Below are positions 8,726 to 17,976 of a stretch of DNA of 64,000 nucleotides, in pieces. The position numbers and the translations under genes are program-made. The notes below the pieces were generated by a model that made no database searches, had not been told where the DNA came from, and saw only the letters and a list, made by a program, of their open reading frames with translations. The DNA comes from Butyrivibrio sp. (GTDB lineage Bacteria > Bacillota > Clostridia > Lachnospirales > Lachnospiraceae), in the NCBI GenBank assembly GCA_017446685.1, contig JAFSQI010000106.1, forward strand, positions 68,351 to 132,350, given 5' to 3'. Each line of letters opens with the position of its first letter. The stretch's first letter is position 1.

Positions 8726-10775
8726 AAACAATGCAAAACTGAATAGGGTATCAAAATGCGTTGTGTCTTTATTACTTACATTTAGCATTTTTTTGAGCAT
8801 TTTACCTGTAAGAGTTGATGCTGCAGTACCTGTTAAGAAAACACTAACACTGAAGGCGTGTGTTGCACTTGCAATTCAAAATTCTTCTGCAATTGAAAGT
8901 GTTGAAGATTCTATTGAATCAAAAAAAGCTGCTTATGATAGTGCAGTTAAGGCTATAAATTTAAAGCAAATATCAATGAGCCAGTTCAGATGGTCACCTC
9001 TTTTAAACTTTAAATTTCCAACAAGTCCTAATTTTGCTGAAGCATCAGAATTTCAATATAAGCCGGTATCGATTCAATATGAGATTAATGTAGCACAACA
9101 CCTTCTTCAGGATAAAAACTTTGAAGTAGCTGAAAAGGTTAATAATCTCTATGTTGAGATTGTTGTTCTTCAGGAGACAATATCTTTTAACGAAAACAGA
9201 CTTGAAACACTAAAAGAAGGTCTTGTAAAGAATGAAGCCAGGCTACGTTTAGGTGAGGCAAATAAGAGCGATGTAGATAAAATATCAAAAAAAGTTGAGA
9301 CATTAAATAATAAAGTTGCATCTGACAGAAGATCACTTGAAGCTGATTTAAAAAAGCTTGGGAAAATGATTGGCGCAGATGTTTCCACCGGATATTCCTT
9401 TGAAAAGCCATTTGTTGAAGCAGAAATAGAAAGATCAAGTCTTCCTGCACTTATTCAATATACAGAAGACAGAGATCAGACTTATTATGAAGCCTGCATT
9501 AATGAGACTACTGCAAAAGCTGAACTTACTACAAATCAATCACTTATGCGCAATAAATTTGGCGGTGATTACAATATGATTTCTTCATATGTTACAACAG
9601 CTCTCAATGGTGGAGAAGTCAATAAAAAAGCTTTTAAGAGTGCATATAAATCATTTTTGGCACAAATTGACAGCTACTGGAATGGTAAGAAACGTATTCT
9701 TTTTATAAAAATTCCAAGGCTCTGGTTCAAGGGCGATATGGATGGAACCAGATATATTGATGATGATCCGTATGTTCTTTATCAGAATGTTCTGGACTAT
9801 TCCGGTGCATATAACGATAAACTTGCTGCAAAAGATGAACTTGATCAGAATGTTACAGATACCTTTAATAATTACATTTCCGTTCGTAATTCGTATAAAC
9901 AATATATAAAAGATGTTGATGCTGCTAAAGAGAGTTTAAATAAGTCATCTCTTTTGAACAGATCGGGACAGCTTACGTTCGAAGAATATGATTCTGAGAT
10001 GGAGAGCTATGAAGAACTGCAAAACAGTATGCTCGATGCAATGAAGCTATATACCACAACTCTCTATTCATTTGATAGACTAACCTGCGGCGGAATAAGC
10101 GCATTACTTTCAGGAACTGATGCAGATCTTCATACAGCAGTTGTAGGTGAAAGTTATGTCGAAAAAAATACAGCTGAAGGTGCTTATTATACTATTAAAT
10201 CGATAATTCAGAATCAGGAATTTGAATTATCTGTTTATATTCCTGATGATTTTGAAATTAGCATATCTGATTATGAACTTTGGGTTGATAATCAGCTTAT
10301 TGGGGAAAGAAAAGCTATAGACCAGAAATTAAGGCATCTTTCTCTTGTAATGGATGCTGTAAATGAAGTAAAGATAAGGCTTTATGACGGAGATAAATTT
10401 ATTGATGACTGCATAATTGATCCTTCTTCAGAATCCGGACCATTAACTATTACAACAGGATTTGATATTAAAAAAGTAGAGGCAAATCAGATTGGAACAT
10501 ATCTCGTCACACCAAATGAAACAACTGGTCTGGTTGAAATATCCTTTACTATGGATGATGCCAATATCAAATCATTTAAGATACTAACTGATGATGGCAA
10601 AGCACTTGGTAGTGACACTGCTATTGAAATTACAAAATCACTTACTTATATTTCAGTTATAAATGATTCATTGTCTGAGCTTACTATTGAGTTCTATGAC
10701 GAGACAGAATCTTTATTATATACTGCAAGATTTGACACTGCAAATGCAGCAGTTCTAAAAAAGGAAGAGGAATAA
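8715..10775 (+). CDS. Secreted TolC/OEP-like coiled-coil protein
   Basis: 686 residues with a signal peptide (positive start, hydrophobic core around 15-32, cleavage near VDAA). The mature part opens LTLKACVALAIQNSSAIES, the classic start of the outer-membrane efflux (TolC/OEP) family. It keeps the family's second signature, a long helix containing EARLRLGEANKSDVDKISKK followed by LKKLGKMIGAD. A second helical hairpin (about 380-460) has the related pattern RSGQLTFEEYDSEMESYEE. The last 200 residues are beta-rich. The organism appears monoderm, so a true outer-membrane channel is unlikely; the coiled-coil barrel may have been reused as a periplasm-like or wall-spanning element. It overlaps the preceding MORN gene and abuts the next gene with no gap. 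Confidence 0.65.
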   Translation: MTHRNNAKLNRVSKCVVSLLLTFSIFLSILPVRVDAAVPVKKTLTLKACVALAIQNSSAIESVEDSIESKKAAYDSAVKAINLKQISMSQFRWSPLLNFKFPTSPNFAEASEFQYKPVSIQYEINVAQHLLQDKNFEVAEKVNNLYVEIVVLQETISFNENRLETLKEGLVKNEARLRLGEANKSDVDKISKKVETLNNKVASDRRSLEADLKKLGKMIGADVSTGYSFEKPFVEAEIERSSLPALIQYTEDRDQTYYEACINETTAKAELTTNQSLMRNKFGGDYNMISSYVTTALNGGEVNKKAFKSAYKSFLAQIDSYWNGKKRILFIKIPRLWFKGDMDGTRYIDDDPYVLYQNVLDYSGAYNDKLAAKDELDQNVTDTFNNYISVRNSYKQYIKDVDAAKESLNKSSLLNRSGQLTFEEYDSEMESYEELQNSMLDAMKLYTTTLYSFDRLTCGGISALLSGTDADLHTAVVGESYVEKNTAEGAYYTIKSIIQNQEFELSVYIPDDFEISISDYELWVDNQLIGERKAIDQKLRHLSLVMDAVNEVKIRLYDGDKFIDDCIIDPSSESGPLTITTGFDIKKVEANQIGTYLVTPNETTGLVEISFTMDDANIKSFKILTDDGKALGSDTAIEITKSLTYISVINDSLSELTIEFYDETESLLYTARFDTANAAVLKKEEE

Positions 10776-13700
10776 ATGAAGAATAAACTGTTTTCTTCCA
10801 AGTTAATAAGAAGGGTACTTTCAATAGTACTTGTTGCTGGCCTTTTAGTAGCGGCATTTAGCAGGAACTTTGTTTCGGAAGCTATATTTGATCCTGATAG
10901 AGCCATAAATTATCAGCAATTTGCTGCAAGTACCAATGTTGATAATTCAGTTCTTTTTATAGGAACATACATTGTTCATAAGGATGCGTTAAATGATCAG
11001 ATATATGATAAAGCGAAAAATTCTGCTTCTGAGTCTGGACAAAGTGATATTTATTACAAATCTGAAATATCTGACGGACAGTGGTTTAACATCGGTGATA
11101 TTGAAAATGGTGTAAAAGGTATATCTACTCAGGGAAAACCGGAGAATATAGAGACTATTAATCCTTTGTATGTTACCTATTATGTCGGAGCAGATGGAAT
11201 TATGAAGGATGCAAAAACGCTTGCTTCGGTTAATCCTTTTGATGTTCCCGATCCTTATGATCTTTCAACACTTGAAGAACTTAGCCCTATAAGAAATCAG
11301 TATACGATGTCGCAATCGGCAACAAGTATCTCCCAGGAAGATTTTTTAAGTGGAAAAGGTTCAAAAGATAATGGGCATCTAAGAAGCGATGTTTATTATT
11401 ATCAGATTCTAAGCACTTTCTTTTCACTTAACCTTAGAGATTCACAGACAGACTGGTGTGATCAGAAGCTTCAGAGTCTTAATAATTCATATATTGCTCT
11501 TAAGGCTGCAGGTCAGGAGGATGAAGCAAAACTTGTATATGATCTTATGGAAAAGATTGATGCAAGCAGAAGAGCACTCATATTTGAAAGACTTTCAGAA
11601 CTTGATGAAAATCTTTTAAATACATTAGAAACACTGGCAAGTGGAAGTTATTATACAACTTCAGGTAATTTTAAAGATTCATCAGCGCAAAGTAATGCGT
11701 CCTCACAGCCTAAATATGTTGTTGAGCTTGAGGACTCGCTTAAACATAATTTTACAGGAACAAATAGTGCTTCATCTTTTATACTTTCTTTTCTAAATAA
11801 ACTTGGAATTTCTTCTGGCGGATCCGGATGGTGGTCTGTACTTGGAGAAGCAGATTCTGAAAAAAGAAAGAAAAGTGAAGAAGCAAATAAAGACAATGAT
11901 GATTATTGGTATGATGAAACTCCTGAAGATTCGTCTTTTACTCCTGATTCAAGCATATTAGAAGCTATAGGCGACTCAATGTCTAAATGTGGAGATAGTT
12001 ATACTACATATGTGTCAAAGGCACTTGTTGATTCAAACGAAATACTTGACCATGTGATTTATGATTACAGCAATCAGGTAATTGAACAGACTTCAGGAAC
12101 GACTGTAGGAGGTCCGGTAACATACCTTAAATATGCAACGAATATTAAGGATAATGTTATAAATGACAAGGAAGGTGAGCTTCAACTTCTAAAGAGCAGT
12201 CTTATAGATTTGGCGGGAAGTAAGTACTACAGCTCAGCTACAAACGGTGTTAATTCTGATTATGCCGTTCTCACAAGTGAAGGTGCAAAAAGCAGTTCAT
12301 TAGAAGAACAAAAAACAGATCAGGAAACTGACAGATCTACGCTTCAGTTTTTGATTGATGCATTAAGACAAAGAGATACGGCTCAGAATGCTCTTGAATA
12401 TGTTTATGAGAGAATTTCCTGGAGTGAAGGACTTTTATCTAATATTCCTGAAGATGATTATCAAAAATATTCAACATCATCTGTTCAGGCACATATTGTC
12501 TGGTTAAAGGAAGAAGCTCAAAAAATAATAGATTCAGACGAATCTTTGAAATCTAAACTGGACGAACTTCAGGAAAAGAAGGAGCAGCTTCAGGAAAAAA
12601 GAGACAGCGCTCTTGATAATAATGATCTGGCTGGTGCCGCAGCCTACGACGCAAAGATTGCTGCTGTAGATAATGATATAAATGCTGAACTTGCAAACTT
12701 GTCTGCAAAAAATAATAGTGGTACTTCTTCTGGAAGTGGACAAGGTACTGGTTCGGAAACTGGTGACAGCACTGGAAACAATACGGGAACCGGAACAGGC
12801 AGTGGAAGTGGTTCAGGAACTGGCTCTGGAACTGGAACAGGTAGCGGAAATGGATCAGGTAGTGGTTCCGGAACCGGAACAGGTAGCGGAACTGGATCAG
12901 GTAGTGGTTCCGGAACAGGTTCAGATAGTGGTTCAAGTTCAGGAAGCGGTTCAGGAACTGGCACTGGAGATAATGGAAGCGGAGCGGGAACCGGAGATGC
13001 CCTGGCCTCATTAAAAGATAATCTGGTAGATAAAGCACTTGCAAAACTTGCTGATAATGCAGACGCTGATTTATCCGGAATCGCAGATGCTCTGGCAGGT
13101 CTTGGAGCTGAAGAAGAACTCGATGCGCTTCTAAAAAAAGCAGAAGCAAGCGGTGCTTCAGCAAATGCACTTGCAGGAGTAAAAGATGCAAAGGATTCAC
13201 TTAAAGAAAATAAATCAAATGTAGACTCGGATGCACTTCTTGCACAACTTGAAGCTTTATTTGGAAAGAGCATTGATGATATGAATGAGGATGAGCTTGC
13301 TATAGCAGGAGCTACAGCTTCAAGATTATCTCAAATGGGAATTACACCTGCACAGGATCTTGTGAAAAATATTGTCAATAAAATGATTAGTAAAAATAAT
13401 AAATTTATCTATAGGCAATATTCAAGTGACAGATCAAAAGAATACATTAGTATGAATACTTTGTCTGATTGTACTTCATTTAGATATTTTTATGATGACA
13501 ATAAAGCAACGGCAACTATGACAAAAGGCTCCGTTATTTATATTTTTAAACGCGGAAGCAATGAAATGTACAAGCAAAGTACTTCAAATGATCCGGAAAT
13601 ACTTACGGAAAAGATTGTATACAGTGGGCAGATTTACATAGCAGAAGATGATGCTCAAAATTATTTTAACTGCCTTGCAGAATATCTGTTTAACACACAA

Positions 13701-13784
13701 TATGCAGTATGCCTTACCGGTTCAAAGCAGTCAAAGGTTGACGAATATACACAGGCTTTGCAGGAATTTTATAACAATAACTAG
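10776..13784 (+). CDS. Large secreted protein with Gly/Ser/Thr linker and coiled coils
   Basis: 1002 residues that start directly after the previous stop. An N-terminal signal or anchor (about 10-30, VLSIVLVAGLLVAAF) leads into a mostly helical body (to about 640) with a coiled coil near 590-630 (LDELQEKKEQLQEKRD). A low-complexity linker of Gly, Ser and Thr (about 650-745) follows, then an Ala/Leu-rich helical segment and a C-terminal domain of 130 residues ending YTQALQEFYNNN. I recognise no catalytic domain. As the last gene of the envelope block, just upstream of the structural genes, it may build an extracellular scaffold with the TolC-like protein. Confidence 0.6.
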   Translation: MKNKLFSSKLIRRVLSIVLVAGLLVAAFSRNFVSEAIFDPDRAINYQQFAASTNVDNSVLFIGTYIVHKDALNDQIYDKAKNSASESGQSDIYYKSEISDGQWFNIGDIENGVKGISTQGKPENIETINPLYVTYYVGADGIMKDAKTLASVNPFDVPDPYDLSTLEELSPIRNQYTMSQSATSISQEDFLSGKGSKDNGHLRSDVYYYQILSTFFSLNLRDSQTDWCDQKLQSLNNSYIALKAAGQEDEAKLVYDLMEKIDASRRALIFERLSELDENLLNTLETLASGSYYTTSGNFKDSSAQSNASSQPKYVVELEDSLKHNFTGTNSASSFILSFLNKLGISSGGSGWWSVLGEADSEKRKKSEEANKDNDDYWYDETPEDSSFTPDSSILEAIGDSMSKCGDSYTTYVSKALVDSNEILDHVIYDYSNQVIEQTSGTTVGGPVTYLKYATNIKDNVINDKEGELQLLKSSLIDLAGSKYYSSATNGVNSDYAVLTSEGAKSSSLEEQKTDQETDRSTLQFLIDALRQRDTAQNALEYVYERISWSEGLLSNIPEDDYQKYSTSSVQAHIVWLKEEAQKIIDSDESLKSKLDELQEKKEQLQEKRDSALDNNDLAGAAAYDAKIAAVDNDINAELANLSAKNNSGTSSGSGQGTGSETGDSTGNNTGTGTGSGSGSGTGSGTGTGSGNGSGSGSGTGTGSGTGSGSGSGTGSDSGSSSGSGSGTGTGDNGSGAGTGDALASLKDNLVDKALAKLADNADADLSGIADALAGLGAEEELDALLKKAEASGASANALAGVKDAKDSLKENKSNVDSDALLAQLEALFGKSIDDMNEDELAIAGATASRLSQMGITPAQDLVKNIVNKMISKNNKFIYRQYSSDRSKEYISMNTLSDCTSFRYFYDDNKATATMTKGSVIYIFKRGSNEMYKQSTSNDPEILTEKIVYSGQIYIAEDDAQNYFNCLAEYLFNTQYAVCLTGSKQSKVDEYTQALQEFYNNN
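12718..13000 (+). repeat. Low-complexity Gly/Ser/Thr-coding repeat with a 42-bp tandem duplication
   Basis: This stretch encodes an alternating G-S-G-T-G-S chain. Inside it, 12834-12875 and 12876-12917 are near-identical 42-bp copies differing at only two bases, a recent slippage or unequal-crossover product. Length variation between strains is likely. Open frames on the opposite strand here are only shadows of the repeat. Confidence 0.8.
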
Positions 13785-13799
13785 TAGACGGTAAAAAAA

Positions 13800-14396
13800 A
13801 TGGCTGATTATCCTATTATTTCAGATGTAAGTTCATATATTGTGAAGATCCTCAGGGAAAAAATGTGTCCTGAGCCAATTCCTTCACCTAATAACATTGA
13901 GATTTCATCCCCGCTTTCTCAGGATGTTGACTATCTTGTAGGTTTATACCTTTATGACATCAGAGAGGAGATGGATGTAACACAGCCCAGATATATTCAA
14001 AAGGGCAGAACACAAATAGCAAGACCGCCAAGACCATATGCATTATATTACATGGTCTTTATAAACGGATCCGGCCAGATGGGGCTTAAGGATCCTGATA
14101 TGCAAAAAATCGTGGGGAAAATAGCGCAGATAGTGAATGATAACAGTTCAGTCCTTCCCAACGAACTCCAATCCTGGCTCGACACACAGGAACCTCCGAT
14201 TGTACTGTCTCAAGCGAAGATAAGTCTGGAGGAAAAGGTAAGGGTATGGCAGGCTATAAGCAAACCTTATCAGCTTAGCCTGTTCTATAGGGCGGCTCCC
14301 GTTTACCTGTCCAGTGGAGAATCCATCGATACACCTCGTGTAACCGATGCGAGCTTTGAACTTGGAATTACCGGCGAAGAAAGGAGGAAAAACTAA
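13800..14396 (+). CDS. CIS tube terminator (Pvc16 / DUF4255 family)
   Basis: 198 residues with the hallmarks of the DUF4255/Pvc16 N-terminal family: ISDVSSYIVKILREKM at the start, YLYDIREEMD in the middle, a proline-rich RPPRPYALYYMVF strand and VWQAISKPYQLSLFYRAAPVYL towards the end. In characterised particles (Afp16, Pvc16) this protein caps the distal end of the sheath and tube and fixes their length. It opens the structural block, 15 bases after the envelope gene, with only a weak purine-rich ribosome binding site. Confidence 0.88.
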   Translation: MADYPIISDVSSYIVKILREKMCPEPIPSPNNIEISSPLSQDVDYLVGLYLYDIREEMDVTQPRYIQKGRTQIARPPRPYALYYMVFINGSGQMGLKDPDMQKIVGKIAQIVNDNSSVLPNELQSWLDTQEPPIVLSQAKISLEEKVRVWQAISKPYQLSLFYRAAPVYLSSGESIDTPRVTDASFELGITGEERRKN

Positions 14397-14399
14397 AAA

Positions 14400-15227
14400 G
14401 TGACTACAGTGATTACAGCAAAACTTTCACTGGCGGTAAGACTTCTTGATACCACTACAGGTAAAGAAATTACCGATAGCAACATTCATTTTACCATCGA
14501 TGACAATCCTTTTAATCCATTAAGAAAGGGAGATGGTACTTACGTATTTGTAAATATTGGCAAAGAAGAATTTCTTATGCAGATAAATGCTTACGGATAC
14601 GAAAAAATGTGCATGAAAGTGAATAGTAAAGAGCTGGATCCCAAGCTTCCTATGATCGATTTTTTCCTGATGCCACAAGAGAAAAACCGGATAGGGGGAG
14701 AAGTACTTGAAGTAAGAGGATGCCTTTCCAAGCTGGAATATATCGAAGCGATTAATCTTGATCGTCCGATATGTCTATTTCACAGCAGCAATTACAAGAA
14801 AGAAGTATATAAATTAAATCTTCTTTCGATGACTGCAGGAGGCGGTGTAATTCTTGACAATCTTAAGTACGCAGTACTTGATGAAGCAAATATGCGCTAT
14901 GACTGCTTCACTGTCAATCAACAGGATTCACCTTCAAGTGTCGTTATAAAAGAGCCCATGATAAATGAGCACAAGTTAAACGACAAAATATATCGAATCA
15001 TTTATGGAAGAGCGAGTCCATCCGGAGCTTTTATTTTACGAGTCAGAGATGATGCAGGTTCATTACCGTACCTGATACATTTTAAAGCTGATGATAAGGA
15101 ATATTTCAGAAAACTTGATTTTCATCTTGACCACGGAATAGTTGATCTTTTAGATGGAGCAACTTTAGTAAATGATTTAGAAGATACCGTAGAAACAAAG
15201 GAAGAGGAAGAAAAGGAAAATGAGTGA
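14400..15227 (+). CDS. CIS-cluster protein with N-terminal carboxypeptidase-regulatory-like fold
   Basis: 275 residues. The start is a GTG 12 bases after AGGAGG (14382-14387), almost abutting the Pvc16 stop. The first 95 residues (VRLLDTTTGKEITDSNI ... FLMQINAYGYEKM ... MIDFFLMPQE) look like a beta-sandwich of the CarboxypepD_reg type, built for binding rather than catalysis. The remainder is beta-rich with an acidic Glu/Lys tail. I do not know its role; its place between terminator and PAAR tip suggests a structural or accessory particle protein. It overlaps the next gene by 8 bases. Confidence 0.6.
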   Translation: MTTVITAKLSLAVRLLDTTTGKEITDSNIHFTIDDNPFNPLRKGDGTYVFVNIGKEEFLMQINAYGYEKMCMKVNSKELDPKLPMIDFFLMPQEKNRIGGEVLEVRGCLSKLEYIEAINLDRPICLFHSSNYKKEVYKLNLLSMTAGGGVILDNLKYAVLDEANMRYDCFTVNQQDSPSSVVIKEPMINEHKLNDKIYRIIYGRASPSGAFILRVRDDAGSLPYLIHFKADDKEYFRKLDFHLDHGIVDLLDGATLVNDLEDTVETKEEEEKENE

Positions 15228-15609
15228 ACTTGTTACTGCAACAGGAAGCTGTGTTTGTTCAATGGGAACATCACCTGCACCGCTAAAAGTATCCAGTCAG
15301 GCTAAGGTTTTGGCAGGAGGAAAGCCTTGCGGAACAATTGCAGATGCTTCTCCACTTACAAATGTTGGACCTTTTGGAATGTGTACTTCACTTGCAAATC
15401 CACAGGTTGCAGCAGCTACCGCAGCAGCACTTGGTGTCCTCACTCCACAGCCTTGTGTTCCGGCTCCGGCTGGAACCTGGATTCCAACCAAACCTAAGGT
15501 TTTGATAGGAGGAAAGCCTTGTCTTTCAAATGACTGCAAAATGATGTGCGCATATGCAGGTCAGATTTCCATTGTTAATCCGGCACAAACTAAAGCATTA
15601 GCACAGTAA
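15220..15609 (+). CDS. PAAR-like spike tip protein (DUF4280)
   Basis: 129 residues of the DUF4280 PAAR-like family. It has cysteine-containing turns (GSCVCSMG, GKPCG, CVPAP, GKPCLSNDCKMMC) and a repeated motif, KVLAGGKPCG at about 28-37 and KVLIGGKPCLS at about 93-103, which shows the internal pseudo-duplication of the fold. In injection systems such proteins sharpen the tip of the gpV/VgrG spike and often bind a metal through Cys or His. Full length for the family, with no effector extension. The start overlaps the previous stop. Confidence 0.9.
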   Translation: MSELVTATGSCVCSMGTSPAPLKVSSQAKVLAGGKPCGTIADASPLTNVGPFGMCTSLANPQVAAATAAALGVLTPQPCVPAPAGTWIPTKPKVLIGGKPCLSNDCKMMCAYAGQISIVNPAQTKALAQ

Positions 15610-15633
15610 ATTCAAAGAAAAGAGGTAAAGTAT

Positions 15634-17331
15634 ATGGCAGAGTATTTATCACCGGGCGTATACGTTGAGGAATATGATAATTCTCCCAGAAGTATCGAAG
15701 GCGTTGGTACCAGTACAGCTGGCTTTATCGGACTTGCGGAGAAAGGCCCTGTAGAAGGAGCCCCGGTTCTTGTAACAGATATGAGAAGTTTTAAACAGCA
15801 GTTTGGAGGATTCTTATCTGAATTTGCTTATGGCGAGTATCGTTTCCTTGCAAACAGCGTAGAACAGTTCTTTGATAATGGCGGAACAAGATGTTTCGTT
15901 ATGCGTGTAGCTCCAAGTGATGCCAAGAAGGCTACAGCCAAAAAAGGTATTCTTGGAATAGAAGCTACAAGCCCCGGAGCATGGGGAAACAAAATTCAGA
16001 TCATGCTTGCAACAAACAAAAAGAGAAAAATGCAGATTGTCAAAAAGACTGATGCAGGTTTTGTTGCTAAGAGTGTTGATGGCTTTAGAGAAGGGGATCT
16101 TGTTGAATTCGAAGGAACATATACAAGAATCAAAACAATCTTTGATAATACTGTAAACTTTGAAGATGATCTTCCTGATACTGTAGTTGATACAGAGATT
16201 ATTCCAAAGTCACTTATTTATCTTGTTAGTATTGATGTAAGTATCAGATATGGTGATGATGTAGAAAATTACGCTGAACTTTCTTTGAATCCTCAATCTC
16301 CAAGATTTATCGCTTCAAGACTTTCCGAGAGCGAACTTATTAAAGTTGAAGTTGAGCCAATGGAAAAAGCAGGTAATCCGGTTGCAGAGATTCTTGGAGA
16401 AGATGTTACTGATGGAGTATTCTTCCTTGATAATGGTTTTGATGGATCTGTTTCTAAAATTGATGCAGGAACATTTATCGGTGAAGACAATGGCCCTGGC
16501 AAGCGTACAGGTATTCAGTCATTCCTCGAAAATACAGTTGTCAGCATGATGGCAATTCCTGGAATTACTATTCCGGAAGTAGTTGTTGCTCTTGTTGCAC
16601 ACTGTGAGAATACAAGAAGTCGCTTTGCAGTTCTTGATATGCCTAAGGAAAAATATAAGACTGCTGACCTTATTGCTTACAGACAGATGATTGATTCAAC
16701 ATATGCTGCTATGTATCACCCTTGGATACAGGTATTTGACAGATCATCAAACAAGGCTGATTTCATTCCACCTTCAGGTGCAGTCTGCGGTGTATATTCA
16801 AGAACTGATATTACAAGAGGCGTACACAAAGCTCCTGCTAATGAAGTTGTTTTCTGTACAGGACTTTCTGTAAACTACACCAAGAATGAACAGGATATTC
16901 TTAATCCTGAAGGAATCAACCTTATTAGAAATCTTCCGGGACAGGGAGTACGCATTTGGGGTGCAAGAACTGCTTCAAGCAATAGCGCATTCAAGTATGT
17001 CAATGTACGAAGACTCTTCATTTTTGTTGAAGAGAGTATTAAAGCTAATACCAACTGGGTTGTATTTGAACCTAACGATCCAACCCTTTGGCAGAGAGTT
17101 AATCTTACAATTTCCAATTTCCTTAACGGACTTTGGAGAAACGGAATGCTTGCCGGAGAATCTTCAGGTGAAAGCTATTTCGTAGAGATTGGACCTTCCA
17201 CAATGACTAAAGATGACATTATGAATGGAAGACTCATCTGTAACATTGGTATAGCACCTTCTCGTCCGGCTGAATTTGTAATCTTCAGAGTGACACAGCA
17301 TACATCTGAAGCAGCAGGCGGAGAGGAATAA
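15634..17331 (+). CDS. Contractile tail sheath protein
   Basis: 565 residues. The N-terminus (YLSPGVYVEEYDNSPRSIEG, then TSTAGFIGLAEKGP) is the standard opening of phage and CIS sheath subunits. The C-terminal third holds the conserved sheath core, including GVHKAPANEVV, NPEGINLIRNLPGQGVRIWGART and YVNVRRLFIFVEESI. Sheath subunits stack around the tube and contract to drive it through the target membrane. Only one sheath gene is present, unlike Afp or PVC clusters, which carry several. It has a good AGAGG ribosome binding site and is followed after 25 bases by the tube gene. Confidence 0.95.
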   Translation: MAEYLSPGVYVEEYDNSPRSIEGVGTSTAGFIGLAEKGPVEGAPVLVTDMRSFKQQFGGFLSEFAYGEYRFLANSVEQFFDNGGTRCFVMRVAPSDAKKATAKKGILGIEATSPGAWGNKIQIMLATNKKRKMQIVKKTDAGFVAKSVDGFREGDLVEFEGTYTRIKTIFDNTVNFEDDLPDTVVDTEIIPKSLIYLVSIDVSIRYGDDVENYAELSLNPQSPRFIASRLSESELIKVEVEPMEKAGNPVAEILGEDVTDGVFFLDNGFDGSVSKIDAGTFIGEDNGPGKRTGIQSFLENTVVSMMAIPGITIPEVVVALVAHCENTRSRFAVLDMPKEKYKTADLIAYRQMIDSTYAAMYHPWIQVFDRSSNKADFIPPSGAVCGVYSRTDITRGVHKAPANEVVFCTGLSVNYTKNEQDILNPEGINLIRNLPGQGVRIWGARTASSNSAFKYVNVRRLFIFVEESIKANTNWVVFEPNDPTLWQRVNLTISNFLNGLWRNGMLAGESSGESYFVEIGPSTMTKDDIMNGRLICNIGIAPSRPAEFVIFRVTQHTSEAAGGEE

Positions 17332-17356
17332 AAAAATAAGAAAGGAGTCATAGAAT

Positions 17357-17857
17357 ATGGCTACTGGAGCATACGATAATGGTAAGGGTTCTGCATATCC
17401 ATTAACCAAAATGAACTTCCTTGTGACAGTTGATACTATCTCAGGAACTGCAGCATTCTCGGAGGTTACGGGTATTGAATCCACAGTTGATGTAATTGAA
17501 TTTCGTCAGGGTAATTCAGGTTCTCTTGCACCTGTAAAGCTTCCCGGACTTGTTAAACATGGAAATGTTACTCTTAAGATGGGCTATATTATTTCAAGTC
17601 CATTTAAGACATGGGTAATGGAGTGTGTAAGTGAGACTCGTGGTCAGATTCCTAGACAGAATGTTACTATCGAGCTTATTGATATAAACTCCGGAGCTCC
17701 CACAACTGCAGTTACTTCATCTGTTGGAGCACGTCAGTGGACATTAACAAATGCATGGGTAACCAAGTATACTGCACCTGATCTTGATGCTAAAAACAGT
17801 GATGTCGCAATTGAGACTGTAGAAATAGCATATGAGGAACTTGTAATACCTAACTAA
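17357..17857 (+). CDS. Inner tube protein (gp19/Afp1 family)
   Basis: 166 residues of the T4 gp19-like tube family. Typical elements are KMNFLVTVDTISGTAAFSEV near the start, VKLPGLVKHGNVTLKMG in the middle and NAWVTKYTAPDLDAKNSDV with VEIAYEEL at the end. Rings of this protein form the channel that the sheath propels. Start chosen at the ATG following AAAGGAGT. A second, longer tube-family protein lies at 18554-19885. A strong hairpin follows this gene and may set expression of sheath and tube apart from that of the baseplate genes. Confidence 0.93.
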   Translation: MATGAYDNGKGSAYPLTKMNFLVTVDTISGTAAFSEVTGIESTVDVIEFRQGNSGSLAPVKLPGLVKHGNVTLKMGYIISSPFKTWVMECVSETRGQIPRQNVTIELIDINSGAPTTAVTSSVGARQWTLTNAWVTKYTAPDLDAKNSDVAIETVEIAYEELVIPN

Positions 17858-17870
17858 TGCTAAAAAAATG

Positions 17871-17926
17871 ATATACTAATAGTATATATACATTTTTCGG
17901 AAGAAGGAGCTTATGCTCCTTCTTCC
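17871..17926 (+). terminator. Two stem-loops after the tube gene, possible attenuator or mRNA stabiliser
   Basis: ATATACT (17871-17877) pairs with AGTATAT (17881-17887). A stronger 12-bp perfect stem follows: GGAAGAAGGAGC (17899-17910) pairs with GCTCCTTCTTCC (17915-17926) around a TTAT loop. No T-run follows, so it is not a standard intrinsic terminator. A partial stop or a 3' end protector for the abundant sheath-tube message is plausible. Confidence 0.5.
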
Positions 17927-17976
17927 TATAAAGCGTATATATGGCTTATGTATTTTTTTAAGGAGAGAGAAAGTGT

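Noticed and set aside
12553-13273. Two long open frames on the - strand across the Gly/Ser linker.
   Set aside because: They are mirror images of the low-complexity repeat, overlap a well-supported + strand gene and have no ribosome binding site.
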